A DNA stretch of 12,707 bases, from contig JBAZGW010000040.1 in the NCBI GenBank assembly GCA_041652635.1, positions 1 through 12,707 on the forward strand, in the 5' to 3' direction. Below are positions 1-12,000 of the stretch, piece by piece. Both the position numbers and the translations under genes were made by a program. The notes below the pieces were generated by a model. It was not told where the DNA came from and made no database searches. It saw only the letters and a list, made by a program, of their open reading frames with translations. The DNA comes from Undivivens sp041652635 (GTDB lineage Bacteria; Omnitrophota; Gorgyraeia; Gygaellales; Profunditerraquicolaceae). Every line of letters starts with the position of its first letter. The stretch's first letter is position 1.

Positions 1-3000
1 TTAGGCGTCTTGTAAAGAGTCAATTGACGGATAACGACGGGGGGTTACGCAAGGCCGGCGGCATACTCACGGAAATTATAATGATCATGCTGTTGTGTCA
101 GTCTTTTGTTTTTGGCGTTTTTGCTTTCGCAGGGTTAGGAAAGACCATGTTGATAAGCGAGTTTCTATTCACGACCGTTCTTGCGGCTATCCTTGGAAGA
201 GTGGACAAAAGACTATCATTCCCGCCCGGCTTTTTAGCCGCAGGATTAGGGAGAGAGTTGAAACCGGGAGAAGATCTGCGGTCAGATTCTATGCGTTATG
301 ATGAATTCACGGGTGAAAATGGCAGCGGAATATTTAAAAATAGACGATTCATGTTCGTTTTTAGTATTATTTTGGGGGATATTATCTTGGCGGGCGTTTT
401 GTTGAGACCGTTCTTTAATATTCCCGTGATGGAAATTAGTTATGCTTTGGCCGCTTTTGTGCTGCCTTTGTTTTTTGCCGGAGTCTTTGAACAGAAGGGG
501 AGAGCGACAGCAGGGTTCAATGTCGTGGCAGTTTATTTGGGGGCTGCCGGTTTCGCGAAGGGCGTCGATGCTTTACTTGATATGGGGGAAATCAGAAGAA
601 ATCCGGTTAAGTTGTTCGAGAATATTTTCTCACTGGGAGGCCTTATTTCCGGGCCGGTATTTTTCCTTTGGGAATTAAGTATGGATTATTTGATCGGCAG
701 AGGTGATTTAGCTAAAGAGAAAGCGCGTATTTTCAGAGAAGTAGCCGGATCTCATAACAGAGTTTCTTATTTGAAGGGCGCCTTGTTATACCTGGTTCAA
801 ATGGCTGTGGCGAACGTCGATTACGCAAAACGCTGTCCCGGCGCGTCCAAGCTTATGAAACTGTGGGCTATGGATATGGTCGTGCGCGATGACGCTCAGG
901 ACATTTCTGAAGACGACCCGCAAGCCGGGAATAACATTTTTCATAAACCGGCCTCTGAAGCCGAAACTATAATTCTCGGTTTGTATCCGCATCCAGGCGA
1001 GCTTTGCGGTGCCTGCGCATTCTGTTTGAAATATTCATCGGTTGATCCCTTGGGCCGTTACCGTGTAGACAGGCCGCTTATTACGGTGAAGGCTAAAGAC
1101 GGCGGCGATGAAGAAAAACAGACAGGTATTAGGGAACAAAAATGGTTTATCAATCGTTGGGATGAATTCTCCCAGTCCGGCGTGCCGGCAGAGTTCGAGA
1201 CTTTATTACAAGGCGGCAGGGGTTTGTCTCCGGAAGAGAAACAGGCAGAGCTTACGCGAGTGTTTATTCGGGGATCAGATGCTAAGAGAAGCGCCGGGAG
1301 CGTTGAGGCGGAGGAATATTTCAGGAGTGGTTTCAAGAACGCGTATTTTGAGCCGGATGTTGTTTGGCTTAGTTATCCTCTGCAGGGCAGGCAGGCGATG
1401 GTGCGTATCGCCCGCGATTATTTCATAGACTACCTTACTGATACCCGGAAGCTGCGGTCGTTTTTCGGAGACGGGATGAGGGTGGATATTTTATTTGACC
1501 GCAGGGAAATACGGTATATACGGAGGGAACTGGAATTCTACCGCGGCCATCCGGAGTTTCAGCGTTTCATTGATGATCTGGTCTCCGGGGACATGGAATT
1601 GACCCTTAGCACGATCAACAAACTGGAAAAGATGCTTGAAAACCTTGATCTTAAGGAGTTTTCAACTTGGTTCCTGGTTGCGGCGCTTGGCATTGATAAT
1701 TCCGCCGCGCAGAAGCGGGCGCAGGAGGTTCTTAATCACTTGTTTAGCGGAAGACCGTCTTTCTTCCCCTACCTAAAGAAGACACGAATCGCGAAATTGG
1801 GGGAAGCTATAGGATTTCGGGATATGGTGGTATATCTGAAACAGGCCGTTGAAGAAGAAGTCTCCGCGCAGCTTGCCGTGGGCAATAATTACACGTCCGA
1901 TGTTAAATACTATGATTTGAATGTTGAATCTATCGGGAAGGGAAATTTCCGCCTGACTATGCCTAAAAGCTCCGTTCCGATTATTGCGGAACGCGGGATC
2001 GTGCATTTTGCCGTTCATGTCCGGATCACAAAAGGCGGACCGTGGCAATGGCTTGAGGAAAAAGAAGCCAACAGCATCATTTTCTGCCAAAGAGATCTCA
2101 GGGGGAAACTCTTCCGTCAATTCTGGCCGGCGTATATGGGAGTCCATGCCCCGGAAACCTATGATGAGAACGGTTTTGATGTGAGAGGCCTTATCCGGTA
2201 TTCAGGCAGGAAATGTAAGGATGGGAAACCCCGGGCTTTGCTCGGTAATTTTCAGACAGCCCTGGACGATATGGGCCGTTTAAGAAAACGCGGATACGAA
2301 TTTGATTCTTATTATATGATGCCTGTGTATGAACTTCCCGAGCCGGAAACCGCATTCGGGCTTGCGCCGGAGGCAACTACCGCTTCTATATTCTCTCCGA
2401 AGAATTGGTGGAAGATCAATAAAGACTTAGGGGGAATAAAGGGATTTAAGAGGCTCATAGCGAAATCAAAGAAGGAGTTCAAAATTAATATCATAACCGA
2501 TATTATCCCTCATGTGAATCGTGACGCGCGCCATCTTCCGGAATTCGCCTTGGTAAAAACTATAAATGATAAGGACGGCATGGCTGAACTTCGTTTTGCC
2601 ACTGACGGAAGCAATAATGAGTGGGATCATTCTCCTGTGGAATGGCATGATTCTATAATGCTTAATTTCCGGGATAAGAGAGTGATGGATAGATTTATTG
2701 CTTTGCTGTTATGGCAGGCTCGGATGGGCGTTAAAGGTGTGCGTATCGATGTGGCTCATCATTTCGGTAATGTCCTGCCGGTCAGGGATTTCGATAATTT
2801 CGGACATCGGCTGAATAATAAACAACGCTTGTTTGGATGGATCACTGCAATGGACAGAAAAGAAACAGGCGGTTTCAAGATAATCAATTACCGTAATCTC
2901 GAAGAAGCGAATCCGTTCCTGATGTATATGGTTTCAGAAATAACCAAAATATATCCGGATTTTATCTTTATTGGAGAAAATTACAGCGATTACAAGCAAA

Positions 3001-6000
3001 TTATAAAATCCGGGGTTATTTCTATGGATTCGGGATTGCATGATCGGATGGTTCATGTGAGCCGGCATGGGCATTCGACACAGGTGGCGTTGAACGGGCA
3101 TCTTTATTATCTTTATAATGATTTGCCTGAGGGGGCCCAGGTGGTCAGCACATTGGTGACGCACGATTATCCTACGGATATGGATAGATGGAATGTTTTC
3201 GGACCCTGCCGCATTGAAGCGCCTTTGTGGACTTGGCTTTTAACTTCCGAGGGCGCCTTGCAGGTTTGTTATGAGCAGGAAGAAGGCAGGGTTCACGTTA
3301 TCATGGCCGACAGGGTTGATTGTTCTGATTTTGAAGAGGCGCTCAGACAGAGATTTTACGCGCACCAGGATTTTCAACAAAAGTTTAGGATCAGGTATCC
3401 GGTTTATTTTGACGGCACAATAAGATTCTTTCAGGAGCATCCCGTTTGCTGCGCGAAAAACAAGTATGTGTATATCACCGGGGATGATAGGATCTTCGGC
3501 ATTGCCCGGTGGAATAGCGAAGAGGCGGTTATTATGATCGCTAATTTCGGACCCGATACAAGGAGCTATCAGGTGAACATGGAATCTTTGAAGGGATTTT
3601 TTCTTGATTCCCAGGGCACTCATTACAGGATGAGCGAGTATTTAAGGGGCTCGGAGTATGCCTTTTCTCCGGAATCGCTGCGGGCAGTGGAGGTTACGCT
3701 CGGGCCTGACTTGGCGGCAGTGATCCATATCCGGCCGATGAAAAACACTGTTGAAGCTTCGTCAAGAGAAACAGGATTGTCCTGCGGAATAATATACATT
3801 GATTCATCTCTCTCTCCCGTTTCAACTAAAAATCTGAGCAAGGCCGGCGAGGTTACTTCCGGAGTCGGTTCTAATGCCGGCAGAGATGGCGGAGGAACCG
3901 AGAACTTCGGCTTCCTTGCGGGTGTCAGGATTTGGGGCGGCGCGCGTAAAGCGGTTAAGCTGGGATTGATACTGGCGGGGATTTATTTCCGTACCGGTCC
4001 CCCGGTTGTTCTTTCGGGAATTTACTATTTATCAGAACGTATCATATCGTTGTTTTTATCCATTCTTGCCATTCAAATATTCAGTAATCTGATCCTGTCA
4101 ATTCCAGCGGTAATCCAGAAAACATCCACAGTTCAATGCTTGAGCAGTGACCCCCTTAATAAAGAATATCGTGTGGGTATCAGAAATTCCGTAAAGGCGC
4201 TGGCCTGGTCCGGGCATTTATACAAGATCAGGATCACGGACGGCCTTGACGCGCGCTATTACGCGCCTGCCGTGGATAAGAGAAACGACGGCGGCGGCAG
4301 GGAACGTGTAGACAGGCCGCTTATTACGGTGAAGGCTAAAGACGGCGGGTTTTCATCTATTCGCGCCGTAAGGGAAGGGACTGTTGATGAGGCGATAAGG
4401 GAGAGCGTGATACGTTTCGCGGCGCGTCCGGATATGGCCGAGCCGTTCATTATCCTTGTCGCGGGAAAATCGGCTTCCGGCAAGACCACCCAGGTTTCCG
4501 AGAAATTCAAAGAATATTATATGAAGCATGGGATTGAATCGTTGATCATCAGCCAGGACGGCTATTATAAGGGCGCAGGTTTTATGCGTAAACACGGCTA
4601 TGCGAATTGGGATGATCCGATTGCCGTCGGTCTGGATGAATTGAAAGCGGACATCAAGCGTCTGCGCGAGTTGCGCCCCGGAGGCAGTATAGAGATACCG
4701 AATTACACTATTTTGCCGCTTGAACCGGGAGATGAGCCCGCGGAACGGCGTAAGCCGCTGCAAAAAAGGTATGCGCGGGTATATATCATTGAAGGGCTTT
4801 TTACCCTCACCGACGAAGTGGCAATGGAAGGTGATTATAACGTGTTTGTCGAAGTCAGCATTCTCGGACAGTTTATCCGCAGGTTGGTCAGGGACGTGTT
4901 GAAAGGCAGGTCTATGCAGGACATCGGAGACGCGATCAAACAGTTCTTCGGTCAGGTTGTCCCTTCCCAGCAGGAATTCGTCGATCCCGGCAAGAAGAAC
5001 GCGGATATGGTGATCATTAATGATTATAAAGAAGGGGAAGAGCCGCGCCAGACCGGGATGTTCGAAACCCAGGTCAAGGTCAGCGTTGATAACATCCTGG
5101 GATGGGAGCGTAAGCTTGTCGCTTCCGGGGCGAAGAAGCTGCATAGCGTAGAGCATTATGATACTTATTATTCTTCTAAAGACCGGGAGATGGTCGCCAG
5201 AGGAGAAGCGCTGCGCATCCGGCTGGCGCGCAGGAGCGGCGGAGAGAAAGTCGCAATAACCGCCACCTACAAATCTCCGGTTATCGAAACGGAAACAGTT
5301 CCCGGTATGCCGGATTTTGTGCGGCACAAGTCTATATTCAAGATCGATAAATTCCGGGGGGAATTCATTAGTTATTTCGACAAATTCTTCACCATCCTGT
5401 TTGTCCTGGAAACCAGCAGGGCGGTGTATGAACTTGAAGGTTTGAAAATACATTTGGACGAGATCAAAGGCATGGGGACATTCCTGGAGATCGCGGCGGA
5501 TGATCCTGCGGATGCCGCTAAAATCGAAAGGTTACTAGTGAAATTGGGAGTTTCCCGTGAGAAGATCATAAAAAAGAGTTATTTTGACCTGCGTCTTCTG
5601 ACAGATACCGATCCCAATTCGTCGGTTTTAGCCGCGGAGCGGCCGGCTAAAACCGAAGCGCGGAAAGCCGGACCGAAAGAAATAAAACCTTCAACCGGGG
5701 AATATTTTTATTCTAAAACTTTGGGTTGTTACGCCGGGAGGAGGCCGTTGAAGGTTGATATGCGGGTGATAAAGGCCGCCGAAGAACTGCGTATCCCGTT
5801 GAAGTGGAATGATGAAGGCTATATCATCGATCTTTCAAGAAATGAGGCGATGCTGCTTTTGAGAAGAATGGGTTCCTTTGGGTTAACGCCTGCGGAATAC
5901 TGGAAACTGCTGCGCGACGCGCAAGAAGCCGGCGACAAGGATATGGAATCCGATCTGCTGTCTGAGCTCCCCGAATGGCTGGATGTCCATTTCTTCCAGG

Positions 6001-9000
6001 AGAACGGAGGGCATTTTATGATCGAGCATCCGGAGATTGCCCGCAGCGAAGACGGGACGTTCAGTTGTGAAGGGGAAAAGAAATGGATAAGGAATATGCC
6101 GGCGGCCAGGCCGGGCTGGTTCAATCCGTCCGGCAACATCGACGGCCAGGGGGTACCTTTACTTGTAGTCCCGCATTACATCCCCGGTATTACCGGCTGG
6201 AAATTCTGGGATATCCGCACTGAATACCTTCTGACGGGGCTGGGCGGCATCCGCGGTTATGTTACCTCTTCCGACACGACTTCTCTTGACCTGGGGATAC
6301 CGTCGAACGCGCGTTATTCGATGCTTTTCATCAGGGAATGCTGTTATCAACTGCCGCAGCCGCCCTTGCACAGCGGTATCCTTAAAGATGCCGCTTCTTA
6401 TATGAACGCATACCAAGACGCCTTTTCCGGCAAGATAAGCTATGATGATTTCTACCGCGGTTCGCGCGGCTTTCTGGATTTTCTCAACCGTGAATTCATA
6501 CCCGGGACGGGAGACGATTTCCTTAGTTCACAGGAAAAGAAGATGTATGAAGTGCGCGAGCGTTTCTCCGATATGCTGGGTATTCTGCGTATTTTGGCGT
6601 TGAAGGACCGTGATCGCGCGTATCTGGACGAGATCGATGATACCGCGCGCGCGCTGTTCAGGACGCAGGCAAGGGGATTTTTCCTGGATGATTTCCGTTT
6701 GTTCTTAAGCACACGAAAACAGGCTTTGGAAGATGCGTTGAATAACAATATGCCGGTGGTCTTTGTGATGGGCCACAAAAATCCCGATACCGACACGGTC
6801 ATTAGCGCTCTTTTTGAAGCCTACAGGGATTACATTATTAACGGCGCGAACATCGTTTATGTGCCGGTGGTGCAGGGGCATTATATACCGGATGAGGTGC
6901 GGGAATTGACCGGCGATGCCGTAGCGGCTACGATCCTGCTTTCCGGAGACGAACTGTATCTGGCGGTTTCCGCGCAGGGCAGGGCGCGTTGGATACTGGT
7001 AGACCAGAATAAAGAGCCGGATGTTCAGAAGTTCGTCGTGGATATTGTGGACCATCATAAAGTCTCCGATATCGCTCGGAAGCAGGATGTGGTGAAGACT
7101 TTTGAGTTGTCGGGTTCCACCACCGCTTTAGTCTGTCAGAAACTGTATGGCCTGGGAGCCGGGGTTGACCGGAGCCTGGCCCGGATATTATACGGCGCGG
7201 CACTTATGGATACGGAGAATCGTTCTCAGTCGAAGATGACCCCCAAGGATGCCTGGATAATGGATATACTTAAAGAAATATCCGGGATAGAGAATGATAA
7301 AGATTTTTATCAGGGATTGATGAGCAAACTTTTAAGTACTAAAGATGCGTTGTCCCTTTTTGGCCGTGATTATAAGGAGGACTGGGGATTCGGTTTCTCG
7401 GTGGCCAAGGTGAAGGGGTTGTTTGATGATAAAGGGAAAGCTTATGATCCCGGCCTGCTTGAACGGCTCACAAAATCGGCAAAAGAGAATAACGGAAAGA
7501 AGAACCTGCCTTTGACGCTGGTGAAAGTGGTAGATTACCTTCAAGACAACGAAACTGTAAACAGGGAGAGGATATATCTTATTTTCAGCCCAACGGCCTC
7601 TGCAGCTTTTCGTGAGGCGATGTTTACTCTTATTCACCGCACCCTCGATTATTTTTATCCTTCGCGGAAATATCCCGGTTATACTATCACCGAATCGCGC
7701 GGCGGTGACGGGTACATAGAATTCTGGGGCGTAAGCAAACAGATCTCCCGCAAGAAGATCGCGCCGTTCCTTGAGCCTGTAGCCGCGGTTTTTAACGAAT
7801 ATTTCTATTCGCCTTCCGCCAAGCTTTTCGTAAAGAGGGATTTCCTTAAGGATAACGCGGAAGTCTCCTCCGCCTCCGGGCGGCTGGGCATTAGGCTTTC
7901 CTCCGATAAAGAAGGCAGGGTGAACAACATAACTTATTATGATGCTATGCGCCTTCTGGACTCTCTGGGTTTCACCGCGATGACCCTGCGGGAATATTGG
8001 CAAATCCTGCGGGACGCGGAGACTACCAACGATCAGCAGATGATTAGAAGCCTGAAGGAAGCGTTCGTGGAGTATCTTTACACCGTATTTGAATACTCAG
8101 GGGAAGGCGAGTTGTATTATATCCTGGAACGCCCGGGTATCGAAAAGACTTCTTCCGGCTTCAAGTTCCGGACGGCGGCAGGAGTCAAAGAACCTGTGAT
8201 TGTGCCCAAAGGCGTCCCCGGTATCATAATCGCCTCGGATATCAGCCCGGATACCGGTCTGCCGGCGCAGGTGCGTTCTCCCGACCCGGCGCAAGTCCCT
8301 GCCGGGCAGGAACCCTGGCGATACTGGGGAATACCATCTGGATGGAAGAGCGCGACTTTTGTGCGCAGTTTCATCAATCTTATGGGGTGGCCGGCATTGG
8401 ATGGGAAAGAAGCCAGGATAGACGGGGAAAGCCTTTTCGGGTTCCCCAAGCTGGGCATTCGTCCATGCTGCCGTGAATTAAAAGATCCGCAGGTCAGCGT
8501 GGAATTAGTGGAAAGTGAAAAAGACGGCCCAAAGGTAGTTAAAGATGTGCGGGTAACTATTCTTAAGGAAGGGAAGAAAGAGGTTATTCTGGCAAGCGAA
8601 GTTTTCGCAGGCAAGAGCAAAGAAAATGACGGCGGGATATCGTCATCGGATGTCTCTGCTTTATTTTGGAATAACTGCTATGTCGGTAACGAGGGAGAGA
8701 AACAAGGATTCTTCCCGTATTCCAGGAAGCAGCAGAAAAGAGGCCTGGGCGGGGATTATCCTGAGCTGAGGTATTTCGGGATAAAATATTTCGAAGAGCG
8801 GATCTCCCCGAAAAATATCTGGTTAAATGTAGGGGGTGGGTTTTCCGTTCCGTTCGATCTTTTAAGGAAAAAATTAGGGCATAAAGGGCCTGCTTTGAAC
8901 ATAGATATATCCCAAGTCGCGGTAGATGAGGCGAATAAGTTAGGCATTAATTCAGTATGCGGCGACGCCCAGGAATTGACGAAATTCCTGCCTGCTGAAA

Positions 9001-12000
9001 TAAAGCCCGGAGAGATTGAGCTTATAACCGCGGCTTTTGTGTTTGAATATCTGGTAAGCCCCGAGAAAGCATTTGCGGAGATTTACAAAACCCTCAAAGA
9101 AGGGGGTGTGGCAGTTTTACGCTTCCATTATCCCGGAAGCTTCGCGATGGAAAATGTTGCCGAGTGGGTATTGATGGCGAAGGAATGTATCGGGATGGAT
9201 GAGATGTCTCCTGAAGCCGGGGCCGCTTTAACCGTGCTGGAGAGAGGTCTTAAAAATGTCTCACTTTTTGAGAAATGGATATCTCTGCTTAAAGAAGCCG
9301 GATTCCAGGTTCTGGAAGCTAAGGAAGTTGAGATCCCCCGGAGAGAATCCTTCTTTTTTGAAACCCGTGAAAAAGCTTTTTCGGGAATAGTTGTGCGTAA
9401 GCCCCGGTCATCTGAGTTTGACGGCGGGAGTGAAGAGAGCATCGGCGAGTCTCCTCTTGTCCTTTGTAACGATGAGAAAAGTTTCCTGAAAAAGATCCAT
9501 GAGATCGTGCCGGAGGTTCAGCTTACGGATGCGGCGCTTCAGGAGTCGGCAAGAGAGGTAAATTCTTCTATGAAAAACACGCTTGCGGACTGGGGTTTTG
9601 AAGAGAGTGTATTTTTACCATGGATAAATTATGTTACACCTCAAGGCAGTATTTTTGCGATTGCGCGGGCTGCTCTGGGCGCTATGAAACAGTCGTACGA
9701 GACACAATGTATTAACAAAGAAGAGTCAAGCAGGAGGAAAATAGCGCTTATTGATGCCTTGTGGGAAGCAGTCGGACTTCGCTATTTTTATGCAAGCGAC
9801 GGCTTTAACCCATTCGTAATAGAAAATAGTGAGGGGGCCCAGGGAATAAATTGTATTGGGTATACACTTTTAGCCGGGCTTATATTTTCGTCAATAGGAT
9901 TCAAGGTGTATGTGGTGTATCGTACTTCACATATTTTTGTGCTCATTGAAATATCTCCCGAGGAGAGCGAACGGGTGTTTTTTGATCAAAAAAGGAATAG
10001 CGACAGCATTTGTTGGAAGGATGAGTATGCCGCTCATTACGAGGTTTCTATTGAGGAAGGGCAGATCGGTTTAAAAGGGCTGGCTCATATCAGCAGAGGT
10101 AGAATTTTATATATGCAGTCGGAGTTTGAACTTTCATTGGAAGAACTGCAGCGGGGAATGGCGTTGTTGCCTCATTTTGTGTCCGGCTGGGGCACTATTG
10201 CCGATATCTATTATGCATTAGGTGCAAGAGAAAAGGCATTAGAAACTATGAACAAGGCTTTGGATATGCTGGCTTATCCGGATTCTCAAGATGCCGCTAA
10301 CATCAGGGCGACTTTGTTGCTTGATCTAAACCTGGTAAAAGAAGCGGGACAAGTTTTTAATAATGCGTTGTATTTAAATCCCCGGGACGGCTTTCTACTC
10401 GCAAACAAGGCGCTGCTTTGTAAAGAACAGGGCGATTTTAAAGAGGCATTGAGGTTGTTTAACCGAGTGTTAAAAACTCCTTTCGCTTACTATATTAGAA
10501 AAAGAGTGTTTTTGGATAAGGCGGATTGCTTTTTCAGGCTCAAGAAATATACAAAAGCCCGCCGGAACTATCAGTCCGCGCTGCGCATGTTCATGAAAAA
10601 AGGTGTTTCGTATGATTCAAGCAGCGCGGATGTCTACATGGATTTGGGTATCTGCAATTTCCGGTTAGGGAATGCGAAGGAGGCATTGCTTAATCTGGAC
10701 AAGGCTTTGAGTTTCTGTTTTTACCCGGGAGCTTTGTTATGGAAAGCGGAAGTGCTTTTCTCTATGGGTATGCCGGGAGAAGCGGAAAAGATATATGAAC
10801 AGGTCATTTTGTCTAATTTGCACGATTCATTGGTAGCAGAGGCGTATTTTGGGAAAGGAAAAGTATTAGATGCTTTATCCCGTTGGCAGGAAGCAGAGCA
10901 ATGTTATAAGAAAGTCATTGAATTGCGCCCGTATTTATGGATTGCTCAAGAGTCCGAAAAAGCATTGAGTAATAGGGCCGGGGTGCCAGTTTCCCAAAAT
11001 GGAGGTTTCACCATTTCCCGGGAGGGCCACGATGGCGGGAGAGATGAGGCCGGGGGCGGCGCTGCGCGAAATACCGGACGACTCTCGCGGGATCTGCGTG
11101 CGGAAGGAATGATGAGGGCTATCGGAAGGCTCTTAGGTAACTTTACCGCAGGACAGGCCCTGGCGCATGGATTTCTGCTTCTGGGGTGTCCGCATTATTT
11201 TTACGCGGTGGAAATGTTCGATCTGCAGAATCATTCTTTCGTACCCGATGCAATCAGGGGCGCTCACGGTTGGGATAAAGGTTTCAATTATACCAAACTT
11301 TTTGATTCTAATATGCTTTGCCAGGAACTCCCGGCAATATTGTCGCGTCAGGCAGTCCGCAACGGATCCCGGATCGAAGTCCTGCCTTGGACGTATCTGC
11401 TTGTTATGTTCTTTGATCCTCAGGACGTCTATGACAAGATCGAGATGCCGGAAATGAGGGATACCTCTCTCGGCTGGCCGCAAAAAAGAAAAATACTGAC
11501 TGAACAGGGGTATATAACCGAAATGACCGCCCGGCTTTCACAGGCGGAGAAAGATAAGAAGTCCGCAGATGGAGGCAGGGAAGAGGCTTTCTTGGCCGGC
11601 GAGACTTTTGCGGGAAAGAGCCACGAAAAAGACGGTGGAGAAAGTTCGACCGTTAAGCCGCTTGCCGTTTTTCTGCATATGGGTAAATTGACCTCTGCCG
11701 AAAATAGGGCTGTTTCCCGTTTTGAAACCAGATATTCCGTTGTTTTAGTTGAAATCTTTAGTGCCGTCGGTTTTATCGCTTCATTCAAGGAAGCGAATGC
11801 TGATCAAAAAGCCGCTCTCATCGTTATAGACATACACAGCGCTCGGGACAATATTGTGAATATGATAGCGCGGGTTTTTGGATCTTCCCTTCCCCGTGGA
11901 GTTTTTACTCCGGTCGTTAAGATAGTGCCGTGTATCCTCCAGTATTCACCGAGAATTAGCCGTGCCATAGATGTGCCGGTAATGAGAGGGGAACTTAATA

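Noticed and set aside
123..146. AFAGLGKT in membrane module 1 as a Walker A ATP-binding loop
   Set aside because: The Gly five residues before the final Gly-Lys is Ala, the stretch is embedded between two hydrophobic segments, and no Walker B or kinase motifs follow.
1062..1105. Inverted-repeat (palindromic) element inside the 44-bp repeat
   Set aside because: Comparing the repeat with its reverse complement gave only very short matches, too weak for a stem, so it is reported only as a direct repeat.
1058..1336. Two minus-strand open frames (here and 4259-4510) sharing the peptide SLAFTVISGLSTR
   Set aside because: The shared peptide is just the antisense reading of the 44-bp direct repeat. 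Both frames are shadows of the plus-strand linker.
4353..5453. Long open frame on the minus strand (366 codons) across the kinase-CYTH region
   Set aside because: It lies fully opposite sequence whose plus-strand translation has clear uridine kinase and CYTH motifs. The minus-strand product shows no recognisable domain, so it is an antisense shadow.
7332..8003. Minus-strand open frame of 223 codons
   Set aside because: It is opposite the DHHA2 part of the pyrophosphatase, including SRKK, and the start of module B. The product has no coherent family features.
8171..8178. An additional GACGGCGG octamer
   Set aside because: It is out of frame relative to Asp-Gly-Gly (read as part of Arg-Thr-Ala-Ala) and lies inside repeated module B, so it is not counted as a linker.
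8610..8618. GKS in FAGKSKENDGG as a P-loop
   Set aside because: The upstream Gly of GxxxxGKS is absent, there is no preceding hydrophobic strand typical of a P-loop, and the segment recurs as a linker at 11592-11639.
11652..11860. Response-regulator receiver domain in module Y
   Set aside because: There is an alternating strand-helix look and a DIH motif, but no paired acidic residues at the N-terminal strand and no conserved Lys. Too weak to call.
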